Part shown: piece after piece, positions 29,036 through 37,044 of the stretch | Layout of the letters: each line of letters starts with the position of its first letter | How positions within the stretch are numbered: position 1 is the first letter of the stretch | Assembly: GCA_025359565.1 (NCBI GenBank) | Contig: JANYFY010000009.1 | Coordinates: 310,001-374,000, forward strand | DNA length: 64,000 nucleotides | DNA from: Gammaproteobacteria bacterium | GTDB taxonomy: Bacteria; Pseudomonadota; Gammaproteobacteria; Steroidobacterales; Steroidobacteraceae | Direction: 5' to 3' | Translations under genes and position numbers: made by a program | Notes under the pieces: generated by a model | Told to the model about the DNA's origin: nothing | What the model saw: the letters and a program-made list of their open reading frames with translations, nothing else | Databases searched by the model: none

Positions 29036-30352
29036 ATGAAAAATCTCCTTAAATTTTCGAGTATTGTAGTAATCCTTTTGCTCAGTCAGCAAACACGAGC
29101 TGAGTTGGTGGTCGAGATTACGCGAGGGCAGTCCGAGGCAATTCCGATTGCCGTGATACCGTTTGCTTCTGCTGAAGTGACCAACGCATCCTTTGATGTT
29201 GCAAAATTAGTAAGCGCCGACCTTACCCGAAGCGGACGCTTCAAGACCCTGGAGCATAGGGATATTATTGAAGAGCCGCATGCCGGATCAAACATCGTAT
29301 TCGACTCTTGGCGCAGGCTCGGTAACGACTACATCTTGGTGGGATCCATGCAGCCACAAGGCGTTTCTCAAGCTGTGGGTCAGGAACGCTACAACATCAC
29401 TTTTGAGTTATACAACGTACTGACTCGCCAACGGTTGTTGGGCTATCAAATCAGCGCCAATAACGCCGGTTTACGCTCCGCTGGTCACCAAGTTGCCGAT
29501 ATGGTTTTCGAGAAAATTCTAGGGATTCGCGGGGCTTTTTCCTCGCACATTGCTTATATTTCCGTGTTGGGACACCTACCGTTGAAAACTTATCGATTGA
29601 TTGTTGCTGACGCAGATGGTGCGAATCCGCGCGTGGTTATGCAGTCGAACGAGCCGTTAATGTCCCCAGCATGGTCTCCGGACGGGCAGAGTCTGGCCTA
29701 TGTTTCTTTCGAGGGTCGGCTCGCCTCTATCTATGTGCAACAACTTAAGAGTGGGGAGCGGCATCTGGTTTCGGCGCGTGCCGGCGTTAATCAGGCGCCT
29801 GCTTGGTCGCCTGATGGCAAGAAATTAGCCCTAACGCTATCAACCCGCAGCGGGAATTTGGATGTTTATGTGCTTAATTTAGAGACTAAAATGTTGACGC
29901 GCATTACGGACGATCCTGCAATTGATACTGAGCCACAATGGTCTAAGGACGGTCAATCGCTCTATTTCACCTCGGATAGGGCGGGTGGACCACAGATTTA
30001 TCGTATCGGCTTAGGAGCTAACGATCGGCCCCATAGACTAACCTTTCAGGGGTCCTATAATGCCAGACCGCGGCTTTCGCCTGATGAGTCGCAGCTGGCT
30101 TTTGTGACCCAGGAGGAGGGGTCCTATCGAATTGCCACTCTGGATTTGCGTTCGGGAAGTGTCGTACAGGTGTTAAGTAAAGGTCATTTTGACGTGTCTC
30201 CGAGCTATGCGCCAAATGGAGCGGTTATTATCTACGCAAGCCGTGATCATGGACGAGGAGTACTGGCGTTGGCCAGTGCTGACGGGCATGTGCAGCAACG
30301 TTTGGTATCCAGCGAAGGCGAAGTACAAGAGCCAGCGTGGGCACCATTTTAA
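29036..30352 (+). CDS. tolB: Tol-Pal system beta-propeller TolB
   Basis: Periplasmic protein of 438 residues. Signal peptide MKNLLKFSSIVVILLLSQQT then RAELVV, an N-terminal domain (about 25-160) and a six-bladed propeller made of WSPDG-type repeats (SPAWSPDGQSLAYVSFEG, APAWSPDGKKLALTLS, EPQWSKDGQSLYFTSDRAGG, RPRLSPDESQLAFVTQ). TolB binds Pal and TolA. The frame is open from 28940 inside tolA, but ATG at 29036 with AGAAGG just upstream gives the proper signal peptide. Confidence 0.96.
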   Translation: MKNLLKFSSIVVILLLSQQTRAELVVEITRGQSEAIPIAVIPFASAEVTNASFDVAKLVSADLTRSGRFKTLEHRDIIEEPHAGSNIVFDSWRRLGNDYILVGSMQPQGVSQAVGQERYNITFELYNVLTRQRLLGYQISANNAGLRSAGHQVADMVFEKILGIRGAFSSHIAYISVLGHLPLKTYRLIVADADGANPRVVMQSNEPLMSPAWSPDGQSLAYVSFEGRLASIYVQQLKSGERHLVSARAGVNQAPAWSPDGKKLALTLSTRSGNLDVYVLNLETKMLTRITDDPAIDTEPQWSKDGQSLYFTSDRAGGPQIYRIGLGANDRPHRLTFQGSYNARPRLSPDESQLAFVTQEEGSYRIATLDLRSGSVVQVLSKGHFDVSPSYAPNGAVIIYASRDHGRGVLALASADGHVQQRLVSSEGEVQEPAWAPF

Positions 30353-30384
30353 GAAATATGCAGGATTTAATGATGGAGATTTCA

Positions 30385-30942
30385 ATGAAACGAATCGTAT
30401 CGATCACTCTTTTGATGGCGGGAATCGCTCTATTGTGGGGCTGTCCGAAGAAACCCACGGTGATTCAGCCGCCGAGTTCGGCCAGCAAAATACCGCAGTC
30501 CTCAGGTAACAACGCCGCAGATGGCGCTTCTACAAGCATGACTCCGTTGGGCGGTGACGGCAGTAATTCTGCTGGAGCGGATGGTATGGGCGGCATGAAG
30601 GGTGGGGCGCTTGCCAATCGCGTGATTTATTTCGATTTCGATAAATCGGATATTAAACCTGAGTATGCCGAAGTGATCGCCATGAATGCGCGAAACCTCA
30701 GCAGTAAACCTGCTTTGAAGGTGAAGCTTGAGGGTAATACTGATGAGCGTGGTACGCGCGAATATAATATTGGTTTGGGTGAGCGTCGAGCACAGGCGGT
30801 ACGTCGCGCTCTCATGTTGCAAGGCGTAGCTGAGAATCAACTGAACACCGTCAGTTTCGGTGCGGAACGTCCAGCTATCGAAGGGGATGACGAGGCTGCC
30901 TGGGCAAAAAACCGTCGTGTAGAATTGGATTATTTGCCTTGA
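30385..30942 (+). CDS. pal: Peptidoglycan-associated lipoprotein Pal
   Basis: Outer-membrane lipoprotein of 185 residues that anchors peptidoglycan. The signal MKRIVSITLLMAGIALLWGC ends in a lipobox whose cysteine is lipidated. A serine/glycine-rich linker (residues about 30-80) leads to the OmpA-like domain: VIYFDFDKSDIKPEYAEVI, VKLEGNTDERGTREYNIGLG and ERRAQAVRRALMLQGV. ATG at 30385 with GGAG six bases before is chosen over earlier in-frame starts. Its TGA overlaps the TTG start of cpoB. Confidence 0.96.
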   Translation: MKRIVSITLLMAGIALLWGCPKKPTVIQPPSSASKIPQSSGNNAADGASTSMTPLGGDGSNSAGADGMGGMKGGALANRVIYFDFDKSDIKPEYAEVIAMNARNLSSKPALKVKLEGNTDERGTREYNIGLGERRAQAVRRALMLQGVAENQLNTVSFGAERPAIEGDDEAAWAKNRRVELDYLP

Positions 30943-31691
30943 TACACCGCGGTCGATTCATCGGTGTAGTTTCAACGGTTTTAATCACGGGTTGCGTAAG
31001 CACTCCGCCGGAACAAGACCCGGTTCAGATTAAACTAAACGACTTGGATACGCGGTTAGCGCGTATCGAGCGTGTAGTGGCTAATCATAGTTTGCTTGAA
31101 ATGGCTAATGAAGTTGAGTCATTGCGCGGCGAGACTCGCTCACTGCGCAATGAATCAGATCAGTCTTTGAATCGATATGCTGAGCTTGATACACGAGTCA
31201 AACGTGTGGAGTTAAATGTTGCAGGCTCACCGGTTGCCGACTCACATATATCGGCAAATGTACCTTCTGTGCCGGACCGGGCAGCCGGGACAGTAGTGGC
31301 CGGTGGCGATGATCGAGCCGAGTATCAAGCCGCGTTCGCGCTCTTAAAGGATAGTCAGTACGATCGAGCTATTGCTGCGTTCCAAAAATTTCTGTTGTCC
31401 TATCCGCAGAGTACTCTCGCGGATAATGCGTCATATTGGCTGGGAGAAGCCCTGTATGTAAAAAGGAGTTTTTCCGATGCCCTGGTGGCCTTCCAGAGTG
31501 TGATTGAAAAATACCCAAAGTCACGTAAGATTCCGGATGCGATGCTCAAGATAGGTTATTGCCACTATGAGCTAAAGCAATGGGACGCTGCTAAGCTGGT
31601 ACTCACTCAAGTAGCGGCTAAATTTTCGGATACGCCCGCCGGACGATTAGCTCATGAGCGACTTGAAAAAATGGCGGCCGAGAAACCTTGA
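30939..31691 (+). CDS. cpoB: Cell-division coordinator CpoB (YbgF), possibly a lipoprotein
   Basis: A 250-residue Tol-Pal-linked protein with an N-terminal coiled coil (residues about 25-85, LDTRLARIERVVANHSLLEM) for trimer formation and C-terminal TPR repeats (about 125-245: AAFALLKDSQYDRAIAAFQK, NASYWLGEALYVKRSFSDAL). The start is TTG at 30939 in a TTGA overlap with the pal stop; no better start exists. The signal sequence ends VLITGC, a good lipobox, whereas E. coli CpoB is a soluble periplasmic protein, so this one may be membrane-anchored. Confidence 0.9.
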   Translation: MIHRGRFIGVVSTVLITGCVSTPPEQDPVQIKLNDLDTRLARIERVVANHSLLEMANEVESLRGETRSLRNESDQSLNRYAELDTRVKRVELNVAGSPVADSHISANVPSVPDRAAGTVVAGGDDRAEYQAAFALLKDSQYDRAIAAFQKFLLSYPQSTLADNASYWLGEALYVKRSFSDALVAFQSVIEKYPKSRKIPDAMLKIGYCHYELKQWDAAKLVLTQVAAKFSDTPAGRLAHERLEKMAAEKP

Positions 31692-32368
31692 TTGCAGTCG
31701 AGACCGCTAGTCCAATTTTAGGCAAGTCGGATCGCCTACGGATTAATGAGATATTTTTTTCATTACAAGGCGAGGCGGATAGCGTGGGCTTTCCCACGGT
31801 GTTCATCCGTCTGACCGGTTGTCCGCTACGCTGCCAATATTGTGATACCGCGTATGCCTTTCATCACGGAAATTGGTTGGAAATTGACACGATCTTGAGC
31901 ACCACGAGTCAGTATGCGGCTCGACATGTGTGCGTCACTGGCGGGGAACCGCTGGCGCAACCGAATTGTATTCCGCTGTTGGCACGCCTATGCGATGCGG
32001 GTTTTAAGGTGTCGCTGGAAACTAGTGGCGCCATGGATATTGCGGCGGTTGACGCACGGGTATCGCGGGTGGTCGACGTTAAAACACCGGGGTCGAATGA
32101 GGTCGAGCGCAACAAAGTTGAAAATTTTGAATTCTTAAGATCCAGCGATCAAATAAAATTCGTGATTTGCTCGCGTGCAGATTATGACTGGAGCAAGGCT
32201 TTCATCGAACAACATCATTTGTTGGCGCGTTGTCCCATTCTTCTCTCACCAAGCTATAGTGAAATGCCGCCTGCGCAACTGGCGGATTGGGTTTTAGCCG
32301 ACCGATTACCCGTGCGCTTTCAACTTCAGCTTCACAAGATTTTGTGGGGCGATGTAGCGGGTCGATAG
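31688..32368 (+). CDS. queE: 7-carboxy-7-deazaguanine synthase
   Basis: Radical-SAM enzyme of the queuosine pathway that rearranges 6-carboxytetrahydropterin to 7-carboxy-7-deazaguanine. The SAM cluster motif is CPLRCQYCDTAYAF (CX3CX2C) near residue 40, with the substrate stretch FSLQGEADSVGFPTVFIRLT before it and VCVTGGEPLAQPNCIPLL near residue 80. Length 226 residues is normal. It begins with TTG in a TTGA overlap with the cpoB stop and abuts queC. Confidence 0.94.
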   Translation: MIAVETASPILGKSDRLRINEIFFSLQGEADSVGFPTVFIRLTGCPLRCQYCDTAYAFHHGNWLEIDTILSTTSQYAARHVCVTGGEPLAQPNCIPLLARLCDAGFKVSLETSGAMDIAAVDARVSRVVDVKTPGSNEVERNKVENFEFLRSSDQIKFVICSRADYDWSKAFIEQHHLLARCPILLSPSYSEMPPAQLADWVLADRLPVRFQLQLHKILWGDVAGR

Positions 32369-33052
32369 GTGCCTACGCCGACTCTTAAAAAGGCAGTCGT
32401 ATTGCTGTCGGGAGGGCTAGATTCGGCGACCGTGTTAAGCATGGCGCTCGCACAAGGATTTCACTGCTATTGTCTGAGCGTCAACTACGGTCAACGTCAC
32501 AGCGTTGAGCTTATGGCGGCCCGGCTAATTGCCGCAAGGCTCGGGGCGCAAGAGCACCGCGTAATGGGCGTTGACCTTGCCGCCATAGGCGGTTCGGCAT
32601 TAACTGATCTGGATGTGCCGGTACCGGAATCGCCCGGCACGGGTATCCCCGTTACTTACGTGCCTGCCCGAAATACCCTTTTTTTGGCGCTAGCGCTGGG
32701 CTGGGCGGAGGTTCTGGGAGCGACTGATATTTTTGTCGGCGTCAATGCAGTTGATTTTTCCGGCTATCCGGACTGCCGACCCGAGTTTTTGAGCGCTTTT
32801 GAGTATTTGGCGCAATTGGCCACTAAGTCGGGCGTAGAGGGAGCGCGTTTCCAGATCCACGCTCCGCTACTGCACTTATCCAAGGCCGACATTATTCGAG
32901 TGGGAATCGCCCGAGGCGTGGATTTTAGTCAAACAATTTCTTGTTACCAGGCTGACCCGGGAGGTCGGGCCTGCGGAAAATGTGATTCCTGCCGCATAAG
33001 GGCTGCGGGCTTTCTAAACGCCGGTGTGGCCGATCCGACACATTATCGGTGA
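32369..33052 (+). CDS. queC: 7-cyano-7-deazaguanine synthase
   Basis: ATP-dependent enzyme that turns 7-carboxy-7-deazaguanine into preQ0. In 227 residues: PP-loop [19 protein letters not shown] at the start, [20 protein letters not shown] near residue 97, and the zinc site [20 protein letters not shown] near the C-terminus. The GTG start touches the queE stop. tRNA-Lys lies 40 bases further on. Other queuosine genes are not in the window. Confidence 0.95.
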   Translation: MPTPTLKKAVVLLSGGLDSATVLSMALAQGFHCYCLSVNYGQRHSVELMAARLIAARLGAQEHRVMGVDLAAIGGSALTDLDVPVPESPGTGIPVTYVPARNTLFLALALGWAEVLGATDIFVGVNAVDFSGYPDCRPEFLSAFEYLAQLATKSGVEGARFQIHAPLLHLSKADIIRVGIARGVDFSQTISCYQADPGGRACGKCDSCRIRAAGFLNAGVADPTHYR

Positions 33053-33078
33053 CCTTAAGGGCAGACTTCGGCTATGAT
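33050..33078 (+). promoter_or_regulatory. Promoter of tRNA-Lys
   Basis: GTGACC (33050-33055) and TATGAT (33073-33078) with a 17-base spacer match the -35 (4 of 6) and -10 (5 of 6) consensus. The stretch GCGCCCCGAGC that follows is a GC-rich discriminator, the kind found at stringently controlled stable-RNA promoters. The -35 overlaps the queC stop. Confidence 0.6.
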
Positions 33079-33092
33079 GCGCCCCGAGCATT

Positions 33093-33168
33093 GGGACGGT
33101 AGCTCAGTTGGTAGAGCAAGGCCCTTTTAAGGCTTTGGTCGCGGGTTCGAGCCCCGCCCGTCCCACCA
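33093..33168 (+). tRNA. tRNA-Lys (UUU)
   Basis: A complete 76-base cloverleaf with encoded CCA: acceptor stem GGGACGG/CCGTCCC, D-arm GCTCAGTTGGTAGAGC, anticodon loop CTTTTAA with anticodon TTT, and T-arm GCGGGTTCGAGCCCCGC. The acceptor ends ACCA. Lysine tRNA after queC is a familiar gammaproteobacterial arrangement. The 3' end is repeated almost exactly at 37012-37038. Confidence 0.98.
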
Positions 33169-33171
33169 ATT
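33145..33171 (+). repeat. Left direct repeat (tRNA-Lys 3' end, att-like)
   Basis: The T-arm and acceptor 3' half of tRNA-Lys, starting GTTCGAGCCCCGCCCGTC, recurs at 37012-37038 with two mismatches in 27 bases. Duplication of a tRNA 3' end is the classical footprint of integration by a site-specific integrase. Confidence 0.75.
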
Positions 33172-33206
33172 CAGCTTATCAGCCTATGACGTAAGGAAGC
33201 AGCACT

Positions 33207-33671
33207 ATGCCTCTCAGCATTGGCGACAAAGCCCCCGAATTTACTCTGGCCACGGATGGTGGTGAGTCGGTGTCCCTGAAAGCGCTCAAGGGCCAGAACA
33301 TAGTGCTGTATTTTTATCCGCGCGATGATACGCCCGGTTGCACCCAGGAAGCGATCAACTTTTCTGCTGCCAAAACCAAATTCGCCAAAGCCAATACGGT
33401 GGTGATTGGGGTTTCCAAAGACACAGTGGCAAGCCACAGCAAGTTTCGTAGTAGGCACGATCTAAAAGTCGAGTTGGGCTCCGATCCGGACGGTGCGACA
33501 ATCGAAGCCTATGGAGCCTGGGTCGAAAAAAGTATGTATGGCAAAAAATATATGGGCATCGACCGCTCAACTACTCTTATCGACAGCAAGGGCAGAGTTG
33601 CGCAGCTCTGGCGCAAGGTGAAAGTGGACGGTCATGTCGAGGCAGTGCTTGCGGCGGTTGCGGTGCTTTGA
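33207..33671 (+). CDS. bcp: Thioredoxin-dependent peroxiredoxin, Bcp/PrxQ type, single-cysteine form
   Basis: A 154-residue peroxiredoxin that reduces hydrogen and organic peroxides. The peroxidatic cysteine is in PRDDTPGCTQEAINFSA near residue 45. The resolving cysteine usually five residues later (CTxEAC) is isoleucine here, and no other cysteine exists in the protein, so it must work as a 1-Cys enzyme. The end of the gene includes GGTGCT-TTGA-AGCACC, a short hairpin. It lies just inside the left repeat of the tRNA-Lys-bounded segment. Confidence 0.9.
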   Translation: MPLSIGDKAPEFTLATDGGESVSLKALKGQNIVLYFYPRDDTPGCTQEAINFSAAKTKFAKANTVVIGVSKDTVASHSKFRSRHDLKVELGSDPDGATIEAYGAWVEKSMYGKKYMGIDRSTTLIDSKGRVAQLWRKVKVDGHVEAVLAAVAVL

Positions 33672-33715
33672 AGCACCAGCGCCCTACTTAACTATCGGTA
33701 CGTCCTTGCACAAAT

Positions 33716-36625
33716 CTACTGCAAGCTAAGCTCCAAGCGAACCTGACCGCTCTGATTCTTTACTTTGTCATTTACAACCAGGAATACGCGTGCGGGATCC
33801 ACCGACGTCTCGCTCAGGAGCGCCGTTTGCAATGCCGCGGCACGCGCCGTGGCCAGCGATTTAAGCTCTTCGTCACTAATCGCGATGTGAGAGCGCACCT
33901 CACTCGTCAGGAAGTCGACTTTGGCCGACAGCATCTCCGGTTTTGACTTGAGGCTGGTCACCCCTTCCGGGAATTTCGCCTTGCTGCCAACGGTCTTTTC
34001 ATACACCTGCATGAGTACCGCGAGTTTCTTGCTCGGATCCGGTTGATCGCCTACCAGCGCCGTGAATTTCGCATTGGTTAGGGCAGGCCGATCCAAGGCA
34101 GGGAATACAGCGATCGGCAACTCGATTTTTAGTTGTGGGCGCCCGATCAATGCCTTGGTCACCGACTTGAGTCTGTCGGCTGCCGCCGTATCCAGTGTCG
34201 CTATGCCCGCGGGAAAGTCGACGAATTGCATATCGGGACCGCCGCCGAACAATGCGCCGAGCAGTGCAAAGGGCGCCGTCACGGCCTTTACTAGAATATT
34301 GAGCAACACCTTCCAAATGATAGGACCCAGTCGAAACTGCGGATCGTCGAGAGTGCCTTTCACCGGAAGATCAAGATCGATAACACCGTTACGATCCTTG
34401 AGTAGCGCTACCGCTAGCTTGACGGGCAGCGACACGGCGTCTTTGCTCGCCGTCTTGGCGCCAAATTCCAGCTGATCGACGATGATGTGGTGTTGTGCAT
34501 CGAGCTTGCGGCCATCCACCTTGTAATGCAATTCGGTGGTGAGTTTGCCCTTAGTGATGTTGTAGCCTGCAAATTTCCCCGAATAAGGGTTAAACGTGCT
34601 GAGTTCCATGTTGCGGAAACTCAATGCCAGATCGGTATACAGGTTGGCGCTCAGCACATTTGCGTCACCCGTAATGGACACCGGCGAGAAGGCATTCACC
34701 GAGCCGTGCAAATCGATTTTCGCGCGCGAAGCCGCCTGGGACGACAGACCCGTCACCGTGCCGTCGAGCTTTTGAATGCCGGTGGAGAAATGGGGTGTTA
34801 CTGACAAATCGGAAAAATTGGCTTGACAAGATTGCAGCACAATTTTCTTGATGGAGATCGGCATGGAGTTAGATGACGCAACCGGCATCGAAGCATTGGC
34901 CTTCGCCGCAGGAACAGGTACGGATGCCAATGCCAATGCCGCGCCGACTGGAGCGCTCAATACTCTTTTCACATTCAAGCTCAAGTCAGGCTCGATGATG
35001 ACTCGCGCGTACGCCTTGCGGGCTACAATTTTCTCTATAATCAGTCGATCCGGATCGTGCTGGTAGTTCAAACCGAGCACATCCACGCGTTCCCAATCGA
35101 CAAAATCATTGTGCATGTCGTTATCGATCGTCTGCAATTTCTCGACACTGACATTGCCGGTTACAAGCAAGGTGGGGTTTTGAGCACCATACCGAAGCTT
35201 GGCATCGGCGTTGAAACGGCCACTGCGCAGTGTTATCGCCGTGAATTGCGCCAGATAGGGCTGCGCAACAGTGAGATCGATTTGCTTCAGCACGACGCGC
35301 AGATTGGCGGCCAGCGGTTGAGGCGTAAGATCGCCTTCCGCCGCCAATTCACCGCCACCGTTAATTCGCGTGGTGAGCCCCAAACCCCAGGGTTTTGACA
35401 AATTTAAACTCGCGTCCGTCAACTTCAATGATAGCGGTGCCAGCAATACCTTGACCACCGGATGCCGACCGCGATCCTCGGCGGAAATGCGGGCATCTCT
35501 TAATTCAAAATGATGCAGATCAAAGGTCCAAGGTTTGATCCCGGCCAGCGCGGGCGAGCCGCCGTTGGCAGGCGCCCCCGTGGGTGCCGCAGGTGCCGTG
35601 TTTACGGCCGGCGAGCCTGACAACTTCGACAAATTGATGGATCCGTCGGGTTCCATCCAGGTGAGCAACTGCAGGCCGGCGATAAGCAGTGAATCGACGT
35701 GCGCTTCACGCCTCCTAAGATTCACGGTCCCGCCGCTCAGCGTCAATTCGGGAATCATCAGCCAGTCTAGATCGGAGCCCTTAGGTCGTAGTTGAAACGC
35801 GGTGAGCGTAGCCTTCGATAGGTCGGCTTTCAAATCGACGCCGTCTTTCAAGGAAAAGCGGTAATTGGCCTGTAAATCGATGCTGCCGGAATTGATCACA
35901 AAACCGAGGGAGTCCTTGAGGTAATCCCAAAGCGAGCGTGCGCGCAGCCCATCGATGCGAAATTCTCCGTCCGATTCGATAGGTTGCACGCTCACGTGGC
36001 CATGCCACTCCAACCGTTCACCGAGCCTCGAAGAGCCCGTGAAGGTAAACCTACCGCCATCGGCCCCGGTGCTGAATTTTCGCAGCTCAAAATTAATCGG
36101 CTCGAGTCGCGCGTCAAACTCGCTGGGTCGGCTACGATCGTGGTAGGTGACAATCCCCCGAGATACGCGCAAAGAACCCACCTCAACCGCCGGCAGTGGC
36201 TCGGTTTTTTTGCCGAGCTGAGGTTCAGGTGACGCGCCCTTCGGTTGAAGTTGAATCAGATTCAGCGCTCCGTCGGGCGCCACGGATGCGTTGACATGGG
36301 GCCCAAGCAATTCAATGTCCTTGAACACGTAGGCGTGATGCCACAAGGAAGACAATTCAAAATCGACGAAAAACCGCTGAAAACCGACCAGTTGGGTTCC
36401 GCCGGCATCCGCAATGGCAAAATCCTTGACCTCCAACTGGAAGTTAAAGGGATTGAGGCGGATATCACCGACGCTCGGCGTGAGATGCAGAAACTTTTGA
36501 CAGTTTTCAATCAGTGCCGAGCGCAGCATTCTTGGCGCCAGCGCGAAGCCCGCTAGTGCATATAGGGCCAGCAGCAAGGTCACCGCCGCGAGGATACGAA
36601 ATATCTTGGATCTAAAGAACTGCAA
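33716..36625 (-). CDS. DUF748 / AsmA-like large envelope protein
   Basis: A 969-residue protein with one N-terminal membrane helix (IFRILAAVTLLLALYALAGF, about residues 9-28) and a long beta-rich periplasmic part typical of DUF748 proteins: LRSALIENCQKFLHLTPSVG and FNFQLEVKDFAIADAGG near the start, LSFRNMELSTFNPYSGKFAG near residue 660 and GVIDLDLPVKGTLDDPQFRL near residue 740. Related AsmA-type proteins bridge inner and outer membranes and may carry lipids; that role is inferred by similarity. The only usable start is TTG at 36625. By eye it uses more C/G-ending codons than neighbours, which fits the idea of a foreign segment. Confidence 0.85.
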   Translation of the reverse strand: MQFFRSKIFRILAAVTLLLALYALAGFALAPRMLRSALIENCQKFLHLTPSVGDIRLNPFNFQLEVKDFAIADAGGTQLVGFQRFFVDFELSSLWHHAYVFKDIELLGPHVNASVAPDGALNLIQLQPKGASPEPQLGKKTEPLPAVEVGSLRVSRGIVTYHDRSRPSEFDARLEPINFELRKFSTGADGGRFTFTGSSRLGERLEWHGHVSVQPIESDGEFRIDGLRARSLWDYLKDSLGFVINSGSIDLQANYRFSLKDGVDLKADLSKATLTAFQLRPKGSDLDWLMIPELTLSGGTVNLRRREAHVDSLLIAGLQLLTWMEPDGSINLSKLSGSPAVNTAPAAPTGAPANGGSPALAGIKPWTFDLHHFELRDARISAEDRGRHPVVKVLLAPLSLKLTDASLNLSKPWGLGLTTRINGGGELAAEGDLTPQPLAANLRVVLKQIDLTVAQPYLAQFTAITLRSGRFNADAKLRYGAQNPTLLVTGNVSVEKLQTIDNDMHNDFVDWERVDVLGLNYQHDPDRLIIEKIVARKAYARVIIEPDLSLNVKRVLSAPVGAALALASVPVPAAKANASMPVASSNSMPISIKKIVLQSCQANFSDLSVTPHFSTGIQKLDGTVTGLSSQAASRAKIDLHGSVNAFSPVSITGDANVLSANLYTDLALSFRNMELSTFNPYSGKFAGYNITKGKLTTELHYKVDGRKLDAQHHIIVDQLEFGAKTASKDAVSLPVKLAVALLKDRNGVIDLDLPVKGTLDDPQFRLGPIIWKVLLNILVKAVTAPFALLGALFGGGPDMQFVDFPAGIATLDTAAADRLKSVTKALIGRPQLKIELPIAVFPALDRPALTNAKFTALVGDQPDPSKKLAVLMQVYEKTVGSKAKFPEGVTSLKSKPEMLSAKVDFLTSEVRSHIAISDEELKSLATARAAALQTALLSETSVDPARVFLVVNDKVKNQSGQVRLELSLQ

Positions 36626-36702
36626 CAGTACTTACCCGTAGAATGCGCTGCCGCTCAGTTCGGCTCGTTCGCCGGTAAAGGTCTTGTCCTGGTGGCACAT
36701 GG

Positions 36703-36972
36703 TTACGCTCCTGATAGCTCATTCAGGCAAATCTGGACCTCGCGGGCGGCCCGTGTCAAGCGGCCTTCGGTATTAGTTTTAGACCGAGCGCCAGCTCTCG
36801 CTAGTGCTTTGTACAAACCCTCATGGGTAAGTCCCGTGGCTTTTGCGAGTCCCACCCTGCCGCGCGCGCAATATCCCTCACGCGCCGTGGCAATTACACT
36901 CGCGTAAGCATCACCGGCATTTCGGTGTATGTATTGCAATAGGGTACAATCTGCGGAGTCAACGCGTAGCAC
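36703..36972 (-). pseudogene. Decayed HI1420-type antitoxin (helix-turn-helix) gene
   Basis: The open frame of 89 codons contains GRVGLAKATGLTHEGLYKAL, which matches the DNA-binding core of HI1420-family antitoxins (usually LAKATGLSREGLYKAL). After YKALA the match is lost, but the neighbouring frame of the same strand reads ALGLKLIPKAA then TGA at 36756, the standard C-terminus of this family. About 15 residues between the two parts are missing. So an internal deletion has shifted the frame and the present C-terminus is out-of-frame text. No partner toxin gene is visible nearby. The remnant sits inside the tRNA-Lys-bounded segment. Confidence 0.65.
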
Positions 36973-37011
36973 GCGCGTTAAAATGTCTAAATGCCGGGGT
37001 TTATTTTTCGT

Positions 37012-37038
37012 GTTCGAGCCCCGCCCGTCTCACCCATT
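37012..37038 (+). repeat. Right direct repeat (copy of tRNA-Lys 3' end)
   Basis: GTTCGAGCCCCGCCCGTC is identical to bases 33145-33162 of tRNA-Lys; after one mismatch CACC agrees, then a second mismatch, then ATT. The rest of the tRNA is not present here. It ends seven bases before the start codon of the MFS gene and gives the right boundary of the putative inserted segment. Confidence 0.75.
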
Positions 37039-37044
37039 TTAATC

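Larger units (their letters stand above)
33169..37034. mobile_element. Putative tRNA-Lys-bounded genomic island remnant
   Basis: A 3.9-kb segment between two direct copies of the tRNA-Lys 3' end. It holds bcp, a DUF748 gene, a decayed antitoxin gene and about 400 bases of mostly non-coding sequence. No integrase or excisionase gene is left, so this would be a degenerate element or the scar of a larger one. The evidence is the repeat, its exact position at the tRNA end, and the content. Confidence 0.5.

Noticed and set aside
33656-33671. Hairpin GGTGCT-TTGA-AGCACC as terminator of bcp
   Set aside because: It lies within the last codons and has no T-run; too short to claim.
33169-37034. Prophage or integrative element with its own integrase
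   Set aside because: No integrase, phage or conjugation gene can be seen; only a degenerate island is proposed.
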